Shown here: one piece after another, positions 10,898 to 18,685 of the stretch
How positions within the stretch are numbered: position 1 is the stretch's first letter
How the letters are laid out: each line of letters begins with the position of its first letter
IMG/VR virus record: IMGVR_UViG_3300042882_001042
Span: 1 to 35,535 of that record
From: a virus
Length of the DNA: 35,535 nt
Direction: 5' to 3' (one strand)
Notes under the pieces: generated by a model
The model's input: the letters and a program-made list of their open reading frames with translations, nothing else
What the model was told of the DNA's origin: nothing
Databases searched by the model: none
Program-made: the position numbers and the translations under genes

Positions 10898-11166
10898 AAT
10901 TTATATTCTTTATTTAATTGTTCAATAATATATTGAATACCTTTTTCAGTTAATTTATAACCATCAGGAAATTCACCATGACCGTCACTCACCCTAAATA
11001 AATGAATAGGGTTGACTAAACTTAAACCTTTTAGAACTTTGTGTTGGTGAATTATTTTTTTAGCACCTTCTCTTTTTTCATCATTGAAGATATCATACAA
11101 CCCCAATTCTTCATCAGATTTCATCATATCAATTATATGTTGTTTTTGTTCTTCTTTGTCCTTCAT
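10894..11166 (-). CDS. hypothetical protein (90 aa)
   Basis: Charged, helical protein (MKDKEEQKQHIIDMMKSDEE). The C-terminal half LRVSD-type segment and YKLTEKGIQYIIEQLNKEYK look like the end of a winged-helix fold, a weak hint of DNA binding. The ATG at 11166 is chosen because the longer in-frame start (TTG at 11190) lies within the promoter -7 element. It ends in an ATGA overlap with the next gene. Confidence 0.65.
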   Translation of the reverse strand: MKDKEEQKQHIIDMMKSDEELGLYDIFNDEKREGAKKIIHQHKVLKGLSLVNPIHLFRVSDGHGEFPDGYKLTEKGIQYIIEQLNKEYKL

Positions 11167-11187
11167 TTTCACGCGTATTTTATCTTG

Positions 11188-11195
11188 CAAATATA
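11188..11195 (-). promoter_or_regulatory. host-type -7 element
   Basis: TATATTTG on the minus strand, 21 bases before the ATG at 11166. The nearest TTTG upstream is 23 bases away, slightly too far. Confidence 0.55.
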
Positions 11196-11241
11196 AACAA
11201 AAAAATTGAATATATCCACAAAAATATAAAATATTTGTGTG

Positions 11242-12720
11242 TTAAAGAGCTGTTAGTTCTCCCCTAACAAAGTCCTCGAAGTTTGGACCTTTTTTGATGT
11301 AATATTTTGAACCTTCTTTGTCGTAAGCAATAATTCCTGCTAAAACCGCTGAATTAAATAATGCGGAAAAATGACCTCTAAAATCTGAAGATGGTCTAAA
11401 CATCTTAGTACCGGGAGTTGAATATAGAGTTTTTCCGTTCTCTTCTTTTTTCTCCAATTTTCCTGTATCAACTAAAAAATCTAATTTTGTAATTTTTTTA
11501 CCGGAGTTTATTGAATCAACCAATTGTTTGATTAAACCTTTATTTTGTTTGAATGTATAACCATAACTAGGTCTATTTGGTGACCATACTTTCTTAGGGT
11601 CTTTAAGTGTTAAAGCTCGGAATTTGTTATCATTTTTTAATCTTTTTAAATAGTAAAAATAAACGGAATTCATTATAGCTCTAAATCCATCCTCTTGTGT
11701 TTTACTTTTAAAAAATTCTGTACCAAACTTTAGTGAAACTGATTCACTTGACATATCAGTGTCTATATTTGTCCCAAAATCTTCCTCACCATCTAATTCA
11801 ATGTTCATATTAATAAAATCGTCATCAAATGACACTAAAATAAAAAGAAGATATCTATCGACTATTTCACCATTAACGACCAAGTCCATCATCACATTAT
11901 AATGATTCTCATCAAGGGTTCCTGGCCAACGAAATACAACAAAAACCGGTACATCTACTTTTAAATCTGTTGATACATCAAAAGACGCTGAAGTGTTATT
12001 ATCACCAAAAACATTATTTAATAAATCACTACCCTTTTTATTTTTTAAGTTTTCGTAATGGTTATTAATAGTTTGAATAATTTTAGGAGCACCTAAATTA
12101 AAAACCTCTTTTTCTCTTTTTGAGAACGGTTCATCTTTTGCATCGTACCATTCATCCTCACCTGATGGGGATTTATGAATAGCAATCTTATAAAATTTAT
12201 TTGATTGGTCGAATTTTTTAAGAATTATGTAATATAAACCTTGAATTCCACTGGTGTATCTATCGTAATGAGTTTTATCATTATCTGTGGTACACCATCT
12301 TGTTCCCGCACCATACTTACAAGAAGATTTGTGAGTTAAAGGTCGAACAATTAAAATGTTTGGGTCTTCATAAACTTTTTCAGTTTCAGTCTCATCAATT
12401 TTTTTTGATTGATTTTTGGATTTGTAGTCGGAAAGTTCAATTGATAAATCAGATAAATCCACATATTGATTAATATCTTTTTTCTCAAGATTCTTTGAGA
12501 ATTTATCGAACTTTTTTAATAGAGATATCACATCCTCAATTTCACTTTTGGCTGGCCAACTCAAGTTTTTTAAAAGAAAATCACCGTATTTGTAATTGGT
12601 TTTCTTAATAAAAGGGTCGTTCAAAATATAATCTAACTGTTCTTGACTATATGTTTTTGAATATTTCTTTTCTAAATCTTCTTTTCTACCCTCGATAAGT
12701 AAAATATTAACTAATTTCAT
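11242..12720 (-). CDS. phage protein of unknown function with YGAGTRWCTT motif (492 aa)
   Basis: Large protein with no recognised enzyme family. The N-terminus (MKLVNILLIEGRKEDLEKKY) has the LIEGR start also seen, in looser form, in other late proteins here. At residues 133-145 is SCKYGAGTRWCTT, a Cys/Trp motif that recurs, as I recall, in uncharacterised proteins of large phages. A run of beta-rich sequence follows (DVPVFVVFRWPGTLDENHY, LLFILVSFDDDF). The C-terminus is a small alpha/beta domain. A TATTTATT box lies 3 bases before ATG, so expression is probably late. It may be a virion or assembly protein; no function is assigned. Confidence 0.75.
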   Translation of the reverse strand: MKLVNILLIEGRKEDLEKKYSKTYSQEQLDYILNDPFIKKTNYKYGDFLLKNLSWPAKSEIEDVISLLKKFDKFSKNLEKKDINQYVDLSDLSIELSDYKSKNQSKKIDETETEKVYEDPNILIVRPLTHKSSCKYGAGTRWCTTDNDKTHYDRYTSGIQGLYYIILKKFDQSNKFYKIAIHKSPSGEDEWYDAKDEPFSKREKEVFNLGAPKIIQTINNHYENLKNKKGSDLLNNVFGDNNTSASFDVSTDLKVDVPVFVVFRWPGTLDENHYNVMMDLVVNGEIVDRYLLFILVSFDDDFINMNIELDGEEDFGTNIDTDMSSESVSLKFGTEFFKSKTQEDGFRAIMNSVYFYYLKRLKNDNKFRALTLKDPKKVWSPNRPSYGYTFKQNKGLIKQLVDSINSGKKITKLDFLVDTGKLEKKEENGKTLYSTPGTKMFRPSSDFRGHFSALFNSAVLAGIIAYDKEGSKYYIKKGPNFEDFVRGELTAL

Positions 12721-12723
12721 ATT

Positions 12724-12731
12724 AATAAATA
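12724..12731 (-). promoter_or_regulatory. late-type box TATTTATT
   Basis: Minus strand, exactly 3 bases before the ATG at 12720. Confidence 0.65.
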
Positions 12732-12744
12732 CTCCGAATTTCCC

Positions 12745-13161
12745 TTATTTTAGTAGGGATTCCTTAGTATCATTAATCGTTTTAATAACGGTGTAATAAT
12801 TACATTCAAAATCTCTACAAGTTTCAGGTCTAATATCATATACGGTACATTGTTTTTCGTCTGTATCGTAGAAAATACATGGTAATTTCTTATGGTCTAA
12901 TTTAAGTCTAAATGCAGGATATGATGATTCTAATTGCCAAGAAGGTTTGTCAGGGAATAGTTTTTTACCTTCTTCGTATTCTATAAAAATATCATTATAG
13001 TTAACCTTTTCCCCTAATTTTTCTGATAATTTTTCAATAAATTCGTGTGCGTCATCGTTTGCCCCCATAATCCAATCACGGTCTTCAACGGTACAACAAC
13101 TCCCATCATACCCTTCAATACCCCAACACTTATTACTACATACATTACAATCTGTTCCCAT
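12745..13161 (-). CDS. YkgJ-family cysteine-cluster protein (138 aa)
   Basis: Cys-rich metal-binding protein. Near the N-terminus CNVCSNKCWG and GSCC supply one set of Cys; the C-terminal part has PCIFYDTDEKQCTVYDIRP followed by ETCRDFEC, the YkgJ (CxxxCxxCC-type) signature for a zinc or iron-sulfur site. The family's biochemical role is unknown. It is transcribed on the minus strand just after the tmRNA terminator and before the 492-residue gene. An imperfect late box (TATTTAAT) lies upstream of the ATG. Confidence 0.82.
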   Translation of the reverse strand: MGTDCNVCSNKCWGIEGYDGSCCTVEDRDWIMGANDDAHEFIEKLSEKLGEKVNYNDIFIEYEEGKKLFPDKPSWQLESSYPAFRLKLDHKKLPCIFYDTDEKQCTVYDIRPETCRDFECNYYTVIKTINDTKESLLK

Positions 13162-13189
13162 AGTTTAATTATAATAAAAATTATTAAAT

Positions 13190-13218
13190 AAAAAAACCCA
13201 TCATTACAATGGGTTTTA
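13190..13218. terminator. terminator after tmRNA
   Basis: AAAACCCAT (13193-13201) pairs with ATGGGTTTT (13209-13217). On the minus strand the 3' arm runs into a T-tract, ending tmRNA transcription before the cysteine-cluster gene. Confidence 0.85.
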
Positions 13219-13221
13219 TTT

Positions 13222-13613
13222 TGGTGGAAGTGCGGAGACTCGAACTCCGGTGTTACTTGTATTACCTATTAAGGACTACACGTTTATTCAATTTTTCAAA
13301 ACTGACAAAATTCACAATTCCCTTATTTTTTAAGTGGTTCGGTTTACTGAGAACTAATCCTCCACTTGTACCTTTTCGGGTAGGTACCACACCTTTGTAA
13401 AGACTTCTGTTGCAAGGTTATATGTCCATCGACCCCGTGTTGTGTGTCCTGTTAGGCTACAGCAACTTCCTCAGTGCGGATAAATCCAACAGCTGAAAGT
13501 TTGTCTAAAACGTTTCCGTCTAAAAGTTTGTCATCCATAGATTTAAGTGATAGGAAACTTCTCACTACGTGCCCCGAATAACTATTACGAATAGTCAATT
13601 CCATGTCACTCCC
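13222..13613 (-). ncRNA. ssrA: phage-encoded tmRNA
   Basis: 392-nt transfer-messenger RNA on the minus strand. The 5' acceptor strand GGGAGTG (13613-13607) pairs with CACTTCC near the 3' end, followed by A and an encoded CCA. The T-arm is CGGAG TTCGAGT CTCCG, and the 5' GACATGGAATTGAC corresponds to the conserved D-like region of tmRNA. The tag frame ends GFIRTEEVAVA then TAA (stop at about nt 160); a resume codon around nt 70-80 would give a tag of about 27-31 residues, long but comparable to other phage tmRNAs. The remaining 200 nt hold pseudoknot-type repeats such as GGTACC...GGTAC. It has its own perfect host-type promoter and terminator. tmRNA rescues stalled ribosomes and marks products for Clp proteases. 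Confidence 0.9.
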
Positions 13614-13627
13614 ATATTTTAACACCA

Positions 13628-13658
13628 CAAAGGTAAACATAAATATTGAAATTCCAAA
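13628..13658 (-). promoter_or_regulatory. host-type promoter of the tmRNA
   Basis: On the minus strand TTTG (13658-13655), exactly 19 bases, TACCTTTG (13635-13628), about 15 bases before the mature 5' end. Confidence 0.9.
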
Positions 13659-13667
13659 CAAAAAAAG

Positions 13668-13675
13668 TATTTATT
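13668..13675 (+). promoter_or_regulatory. late-type box TATTTATT
   Basis: 14 bases before the ATG at 13690; it lies back to back with the tmRNA promoter on the other strand. Confidence 0.6.
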
Positions 13676-13689
13676 GTAAAATCATTTTA

Positions 13690-14826
13690 ATGAAAGTAAT
13701 AAAATTAACTGAATCTGAACTTAATCGTATCATTAAGAGAGTATTACAAACCGAACAAGAGTCTGAGGAAGAACCGGATAAAAATTTGGTTGTGGGTCTT
13801 AGAAACTTCTCTAAAGGTAGAATCAGTAAAGATGAGTTATATCGTCTTGATGATAGCATATATGATATTGATGTAAACGAACCTTTGGGACAATCAATTA
13901 TTACAATTCAATTTGAGGATGATAAAGAATTGTTTAAAGACTTGGATATTGATGAACAGGACATTTGGTTTATGGGAGCCCTTAAGTCATATAATGGGTA
14001 TGAATTTATGGAATCCTATCAAGTGGAACAGGATTTTAAAGACGGTTATGGGATATATTATGATTTAAATGATGAAAATGTAGAAACGCTTAAAGGTATT
14101 GCAACCACAATTTTACCAAATAAGGAATTTAATATTGAGGATGAAGAATACAAAACAGAGTTATCAAGAATGTTACTTGATTTGTTCTATGATGAAATGG
14201 ATTACATTTTTGGGGATTTTGCAGCTGAAAAAGACAGTGAAATGAATGCGGTTGCAAAAGAGGCGATAAAAGACGAATTTGAAAGACCATTGGAAGAAAA
14301 CGGTATTAACCTTAACTATGATATGGATGAAGTTGAGATTACCTTGGCAGATTTATATCTTGGAGCATTACAATTGAATATGTTTAATTCAGATGCCAAA
14401 GAAATTGTTACCGCAATAATGAAAAGGGCGTTAGGGGATAGTGTTGGGGGATGGTATGAAAGTAGTTATGAGTTTCAAGATGAAAGTAAATTTGATTCCA
14501 AATCATTCAATAATTACGTATCTCATCAATTTGAAAAAATATTAGAAAAATTGGATGAGAGAAGTGATGAAGAATATACTGTTCAAGATTTTGTTGAATT
14601 TAGAGACCGAGTTACATCAAAGTATAAATTAAAAACTTGGTATACTAATCCTAAAGATGATAATATTATTTTTCTAATTGACTCATTTGACGTTGGTAGT
14701 ATGTCTGTTAGATTAAATGTTAAAACTAAAGATAATGGGTTATTTAAACAACTTAGATTAGATGAAGAACAATTTAACAATTTTTTATATCAATATTCGT
14801 TAGATGATTATGAAAATATGAATTAA
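13690..14826 (+). CDS. acidic phage protein of unknown function (378 aa)
   Basis: The start at 13690 is chosen because it gives the typical N-terminus MKVIKLTESELNRIIKRVL and follows a late box; the longer in-frame extension would run into the tmRNA and its promoter. The protein is strongly acidic throughout (EQESEEEPDKN, DEMDYIFGDFAAEKDSEMN) and helical, with no membrane segment. LTESEL-type N-termini recur in late proteins here (for example GKLTESQINVL at 23873), perhaps a shared assembly or prohead-targeting peptide. Function unknown; late and possibly virion-associated. Confidence 0.7.
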   Translation: MKVIKLTESELNRIIKRVLQTEQESEEEPDKNLVVGLRNFSKGRISKDELYRLDDSIYDIDVNEPLGQSIITIQFEDDKELFKDLDIDEQDIWFMGALKSYNGYEFMESYQVEQDFKDGYGIYYDLNDENVETLKGIATTILPNKEFNIEDEEYKTELSRMLLDLFYDEMDYIFGDFAAEKDSEMNAVAKEAIKDEFERPLEENGINLNYDMDEVEITLADLYLGALQLNMFNSDAKEIVTAIMKRALGDSVGGWYESSYEFQDESKFDSKSFNNYVSHQFEKILEKLDERSDEEYTVQDFVEFRDRVTSKYKLKTWYTNPKDDNIIFLIDSFDVGSMSVRLNVKTKDNGLFKQLRLDEEQFNNFLYQYSLDDYENMN

Positions 14827-14839
14827 TTTATTATCTTTG
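14809..14839 (+). promoter_or_regulatory. host-type promoter giving a near-leaderless mRNA
   Basis: TATCTTTG (14832-14839) with TATG (one mismatch to TTTG) 19 bases upstream. The ATG begins only 4 bases after the element, so transcription would start at or next to the A of ATG. Confidence 0.6.
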
Positions 14840-14843
14840 TCCC

Positions 14844-15686
14844 ATGACAAACGATATATTATTATTAAAAGAAGTTCTTAGTGTTCCAACCGTAACTTAT
14901 CAAGAAGACCTTATGGTCGAGTTTTTACAGAATTGGTTGACCGAAAACAATATAGAACATTACGTTGATGAACACAAAAATGTTTATGCAACAAAAAAAG
15001 AACTCGAAACACTTCCTGAGGACTTTTATTTCCCTTGTGTTATTGCTCATACCGATACGGTCCATAGATTGGATACTATTATTGTTCATGAAGAACAATT
15101 ACCTAACTCTCAAGGTGAAATTAAAGATGCGTTAAAGGCTTATAACTTAAACGGATTACCAACCGGAATCGGTGGTGATGATAAGTGTGGTGTTTTTGCT
15201 TGTTTAAAATTACTTAAAGAAGTTCCAAACTTAAAAGCAGCATTTTTCGTATCTGAAGAAACAGGATGTCACGGTTCCAAAAAGGCTGACCCGGAATTCT
15301 TTACCAATGTGGGTTATGGAATTCAGTTTGACGCTCCTGAGAATTGGATGATTACTGAAAAATGTTTTAGTCAAGATTTATTTGATAGAGAGTCTGAATT
15401 CTTTGAGGTTTGTGACCAAGTATTAACTGAGGGTATGCATAACGAAGATATGCAATACATGGTTCATCCATATACTGATGTTTATGCCTTGAGAAGTAAA
15501 TTTAGTTTTTCTTGTATCAATTTTTCAATTGGGTACTACGATTATCATACACCAAACGAATATGTGGTAATTGAGGATGTATTCAAAGGAATTGAAATGG
15601 GTAGACAAATGATTGAAAAACTTGGAAACAAGTTACACTACAAAGAAGTCGTTGAGATTCCAAGATATAATCACAGATTCTTCTAA
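14844..15686 (+). CDS. M20/peptidase T-like zinc metallopeptidase (280 aa)
   Basis: Co-catalytic zinc aminopeptidase fold. Visible metal and catalytic residues: IAHTDTVH (H69, D71), GIGGDDKCG (bridging D112 or D113), VSEETGCHG (E138 general base, E139), FDAP (D163) and YHTPNEY (H235), the M20/M28 order. At 280 residues it is about 120 shorter than typical peptidase T or M20 enzymes, and the region between D163 and H235 is too short for the usual dimerisation (lid) domain. Likely substrate is short peptides, which suits a step after Clp proteolysis. Host-type promoter with almost no leader. An intrinsic terminator follows. Confidence 0.85.
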   Translation: MTNDILLLKEVLSVPTVTYQEDLMVEFLQNWLTENNIEHYVDEHKNVYATKKELETLPEDFYFPCVIAHTDTVHRLDTIIVHEEQLPNSQGEIKDALKAYNLNGLPTGIGGDDKCGVFACLKLLKEVPNLKAAFFVSEETGCHGSKKADPEFFTNVGYGIQFDAPENWMITEKCFSQDLFDRESEFFEVCDQVLTEGMHNEDMQYMVHPYTDVYALRSKFSFSCINFSIGYYDYHTPNEYVVIEDVFKGIEMGRQMIEKLGNKLHYKEVVEIPRYNHRFF

Positions 15687-15691
15687 AATAC

Positions 15692-15718
15692 AAAAGAGAC
15701 CAAATGGTCTCTTTTTTG
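15692..15718 (+). terminator. intrinsic terminator
   Basis: AAAAGAGACCA (15692-15702) and TGGTCTCTTTT form a strong stem with a 2-3 base loop and a T-run, directly after the peptidase gene. Confidence 0.9.
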
Positions 15719-15726
15719 TTTTAGGG

Positions 15727-15734
15727 TATTTATT
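15727..15734 (+). promoter_or_regulatory. late-type box TATTTATT
   Basis: Exactly 3 bases before the ATG at 15738. Confidence 0.65.
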
Positions 15735-15737
15735 AAT

Positions 15738-16079
15738 ATGAAAATATTAATTAACGAAAATAGGGTTGATAGTCTAATCAATAAGTGGTTGGAAGATGAA
15801 TATGGAGGGTTAAAACACAAAGTTTCTGTTGATTATCCTGACTTATATTATTTTATGAAAAATGGTGATGTTGTTATGGATTATTATGAAAAATACGGTA
15901 GACTCTGCGTTGACGATAATATTGTAGGTTTTATTATGAATATGTTTGGTAAATCATGGGGAGAGTCTAAAGATATAGTTGAAGAATGGTTCCAAAATTC
16001 ATATGATTTAGATGTTAATATTATAACAGAACCATTATCAACCACCAGGGTTATTTGGAAGTCATATTCCGATAATTAA
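15738..16079 (+). CDS. hypothetical protein (113 aa)
   Basis: Begins MKILINENRVDSLINKWLED, resembling the N-termini of other late proteins here (short hydrophobic strand, then a charged helix). The rest is aromatic and acidic (DYPDLYYFMKNGDVVMDYYE, MFGKSWGESKDIVEEWFQ), with no membrane segment. No family recognised. It is bounded by terminators on both sides and a late box three bases before the ATG, so it is an independent late unit. Confidence 0.7.
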   Translation: MKILINENRVDSLINKWLEDEYGGLKHKVSVDYPDLYYFMKNGDVVMDYYEKYGRLCVDDNIVGFIMNMFGKSWGESKDIVEEWFQNSYDLDVNIITEPLSTTRVIWKSYSDN

Positions 16080-16089
16080 CAACATAAAA

Positions 16090-16111
16090 AAAGGGGATTT
16101 TCATCCCCTTT
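16090..16111. terminator. bidirectional terminator
   Basis: AAAGGGGAT (16090-16098) pairs with ATCCCCTTT (16103-16111), between convergent genes, with A/T tracts on both sides. Confidence 0.85.
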
Positions 16112-16115
16112 CTTA

Positions 16116-18131
16116 TTATCTACCTTTTTTCTGAATTGTGATATCCTCACCCTTCATTTTGATTTGGTAGGATTTACCCTCAACCATTTTACCGGTTAAT
16201 ACTTCTTCGGATAACAAGTCCTCAATTTTGTCTTGAATTGCTCTCTTCAATGGTCTTGCTCCATATACTTCATCGTATCCAATTTTAGATAGGTATTTAA
16301 CAACCTCATCGTCATAAGTTACGGTATATTTCATCTCACCAAGACGAGTCATTAATTTCTTTAACTCAATCTCTGTAATTTTTTCAATATCTTCAGGAGA
16401 TAATGAATTGAAGACAATAGTGTCGTCAATACGGTTAATGAACTCCGGAGAGAAGAAATTCTTCATCTCTTTCATCAAGATTTCTTTCTTAGCTTCTTCA
16501 TCTGCGTAAGAGTTATTAGAGAATCCAATACCAGTACCAAAGTCTTGTAATTTCTTAACACCTAAATTAGATGTAAGGATAATCAAAGTATTCTTGAAGT
16601 TAATCTTTCTACCTAAACTATCGGTTACGTGTCCATCATCTAAGATTTGAAGTAATACCGTGAAAACATCTTTGTGAGCTTTCTCAACCTCATCAAATAA
16701 GATTACAGAATATGGTTTGTTTTTAACTTTCTCAGTTAATAAACCACCTTCTTCGTACCCAACATATCCCGGAGGTGCTCCAACTAATTTAGATATGGTG
16801 TGTTTTTCTTGGTATTCTGACATATCCACACGGATAAGTGAATCCTCAGTACCAAACATCTCTTTAGCCAATTGTTTTGCCAAGTGAGTTTTACCCACTC
16901 CGGTTGAACCTAAGAAGATAAATGAACCAATAGGTCTGTTAGGGTCTTTGATACCTAAACGGTTTCTCTTAATTGATTTTGCAATCTTGATAACTGCAGG
17001 GTCTTGACCAATAACTTTACCCATAATTGATTTATCTAAATTCATTAATGCTTTAGAATCGTCAGCGTCCATTTTATTCACAGGAATCTTAGTCATACTT
17101 GATACAACTTCATAAACGGTGTTAAGAGCGATTGTTTGTTTCTCTAAATCCATTTGTTTTGCAAACTTTTCTTTCTCGGACTCAAGTTTAACCAATAACT
17201 TTTTCTCCTTATCTCTAAGTTGTGCCGCTTGTTCGTAGTTTTGTTTTTTAACTACTTCCATTTTTTCAAGTTTAATCTCAGCCGCTTTCTTTTTCAATTC
17301 CTCAATAACTTCAGGAACTTTAATCTCGGTTTGCATACGAGCCCCAACCTCATCTAAGATGTCAAATGCTTTATCCGGGAACTCACGGTCAGTGATGTAA
17401 CGGTCCGCCAACTTAACACAAGTCTCAACAACTTCATCACTATACAACACCTTGTGGTATGATTCGTATTTATCACGAACATTTTTAAGGATTTCGATTG
17501 TCTCCGCAACTGTTGATGGTTCTACAACTACTTTTTGGAATCTACGTTCCAACGCTCCGTCTTTCTCAATGTTTTTACGGAACTCATCAAGAGTTGTTGC
17601 TCCAATACATTGAACCTCTCCACGAGCAAGTGCTGGTTTGAAGATGTTTGAACCATCCATTGAACCTGATGAATTACCTGAACCAACTAATGTGTGAATC
17701 TCATCGATAAACACGATGATGTTTGGATTAGCACTTAGTTCTTCGATAATTACTTTCATTCTTTCCTCGAATTGTCCACGATACTTTGTACCTGCAACAA
17801 CTGAAGTTAAGTCAAGGTTTACGATTCTTTTGTCCACTAAGTTTCTTGGACATTCTCCACTTACAATTTTCATGGCAAGACCCTCAACAAGTGCGGTTTT
17901 ACCACACCCGGGTTCACCTATGATAATAGGGTTATTCTTTTTTCTACGAGAAAGGATTTGTGCGATTCTCAAAATCTCGGCATCTCTACCAATTACAGGG
18001 TCTAATTTACCTGCCTCAGCTAGTTTGTTTAAATCTCTACTGAAATTGTCTAATACAGGAGTATTTGTGTCCATAGCTTGTTTTTGAGCTCTGTTACCTG
18101 ATTTGTCGTTTTCGTCCATTAAGTCGTTCAT
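16116..18131 (-). CDS. clpC: ClpC-like AAA+ unfoldase lacking the N-domain (671 aa)
   Basis: Hsp100 protein with two AAA+ domains. D1 has Walker A GEPGCGKT (72-79), pore loop KYRG (116-119) and Walker B FIDEIH (141-146). A short middle region has a UVR motif NYEQAAQLRDKEKKL (298-312), as in ClpC and not the long coiled coil of ClpB. D2 has Walker A GSTGVGKT (408-415), pore loop GYVG (455-458) and ILFDE (477-481). GIGF (534-537) sits where ClpA/ClpC/ClpX carry their ClpP-docking loop, so a ClpP partner, presumably the host's, is expected; no clpP is in the window. Cellular ClpC is about 820-850 residues; the N-terminal adaptor-binding domain is absent here. It is divergent from a double-UVR gene. 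Confidence 0.93.
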   Translation of the reverse strand: MNDLMDENDKSGNRAQKQAMDTNTPVLDNFSRDLNKLAEAGKLDPVIGRDAEILRIAQILSRRKKNNPIIIGEPGCGKTALVEGLAMKIVSGECPRNLVDKRIVNLDLTSVVAGTKYRGQFEERMKVIIEELSANPNIIVFIDEIHTLVGSGNSSGSMDGSNIFKPALARGEVQCIGATTLDEFRKNIEKDGALERRFQKVVVEPSTVAETIEILKNVRDKYESYHKVLYSDEVVETCVKLADRYITDREFPDKAFDILDEVGARMQTEIKVPEVIEELKKKAAEIKLEKMEVVKKQNYEQAAQLRDKEKKLLVKLESEKEKFAKQMDLEKQTIALNTVYEVVSSMTKIPVNKMDADDSKALMNLDKSIMGKVIGQDPAVIKIAKSIKRNRLGIKDPNRPIGSFIFLGSTGVGKTHLAKQLAKEMFGTEDSLIRVDMSEYQEKHTISKLVGAPPGYVGYEEGGLLTEKVKNKPYSVILFDEVEKAHKDVFTVLLQILDDGHVTDSLGRKINFKNTLIILTSNLGVKKLQDFGTGIGFSNNSYADEEAKKEILMKEMKNFFSPEFINRIDDTIVFNSLSPEDIEKITEIELKKLMTRLGEMKYTVTYDDEVVKYLSKIGYDEVYGARPLKRAIQDKIEDLLSEEVLTGKMVEGKSYQIKMKGEDITIQKKGR

Positions 18132-18303
18132 AGTTTTCTAATTTTATTTTACAAAGGTCCATCAAATTTTATTCTTATCCTAATTTTTCGACAAATTGTC
18201 AGTAAATTTTTTTTAACCTGACATATTGACATATTTATTCGAATGGTATATTATTTGAATAGTACAAAGGTATAAAAATAAATCTGAATAAAAAAATTAA
18301 ATT
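18132..18303. promoter_or_regulatory. divergent promoter region between clpC-like and UVR genes
   Basis: 172-base A/T-rich gap. On the minus strand GACCTTTG (one mismatch to TAnnTTTG) lies at about 18152-18159. On the plus strand there is a TATTTATT box (18232-18239) and a TTGACATATT element followed by TATTATTTG, an imperfect -7. CAAAGGTA (18264-18271) is a perfect minus-strand -7 element. Both genes are probably controlled from here. Confidence 0.5.
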
Positions 18304-18681
18304 ATGTTTGGAAACGAAAAAAACTTTAATGACATTTTAAGAGCGTTTGATGATATGTTCGCTCAGTTCGATTCCCGTTTAGGAGAATGGAAATCACAAA
18401 CTAAAGTATCTGAAGATGGTACTATGAAAGTTACTACTTATTATAGAAGTAATGAACCAAAGACACCTAAAGGTGCAAATGGTTTAAAACGACAACTTGA
18501 GTTGGCAATCGAAAATGAAGACTTTGAAAAGGCGGTTGAAATTAGAGACCAAATTAAAAAAATGGAACTTAATCAAGAAACCATTACGAAACTTGAAGAA
18601 GAATTGAAACAATCAATTAAAGAACACAACTTTGAAAGGTCGATTGAAATTCGTGACGAATTAAAGAAATTAAAGAAGTAA
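18304..18681 (+). CDS. double UVR-motif protein, candidate Clp adaptor (125 aa)
   Basis: The N-terminal 60 residues form an acidic/aromatic segment (NDILRAFDDMFAQFDSRLGEW). Two UVR motifs follow in tandem: LKRQLELAIENEDFEKAVEI (about 67-86, then RDQIKK) and LEEELKQSIKEHNFERSIEI (about 99-118, then RDELKK). UVR motifs dimerise UvrB with UvrC and occur in ClpC and in McsA, which binds ClpC/McsB. The McsA zinc-finger cysteines are absent here. Because the neighbouring ClpC-like protein carries a UVR motif and lacks its own adaptor domain, this protein may be its dedicated adaptor. That role is inferred. Confidence 0.8.
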   Translation: MFGNEKNFNDILRAFDDMFAQFDSRLGEWKSQTKVSEDGTMKVTTYYRSNEPKTPKGANGLKRQLELAIENEDFEKAVEIRDQIKKMELNQETITKLEEELKQSIKEHNFERSIEIRDELKKLKK

Positions 18682-18685
18682 AAAG

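Noticed and set aside
13209-13400. 63-codon plus-strand frame
   Set aside because: Antisense to the 3' half of the tmRNA.
13452-13661. 69-codon minus-strand gene ending in EEVAVA
   Set aside because: It covers the tmRNA 5' part and its promoter; only the last 27-31 codons are used, as the tmRNA tag.
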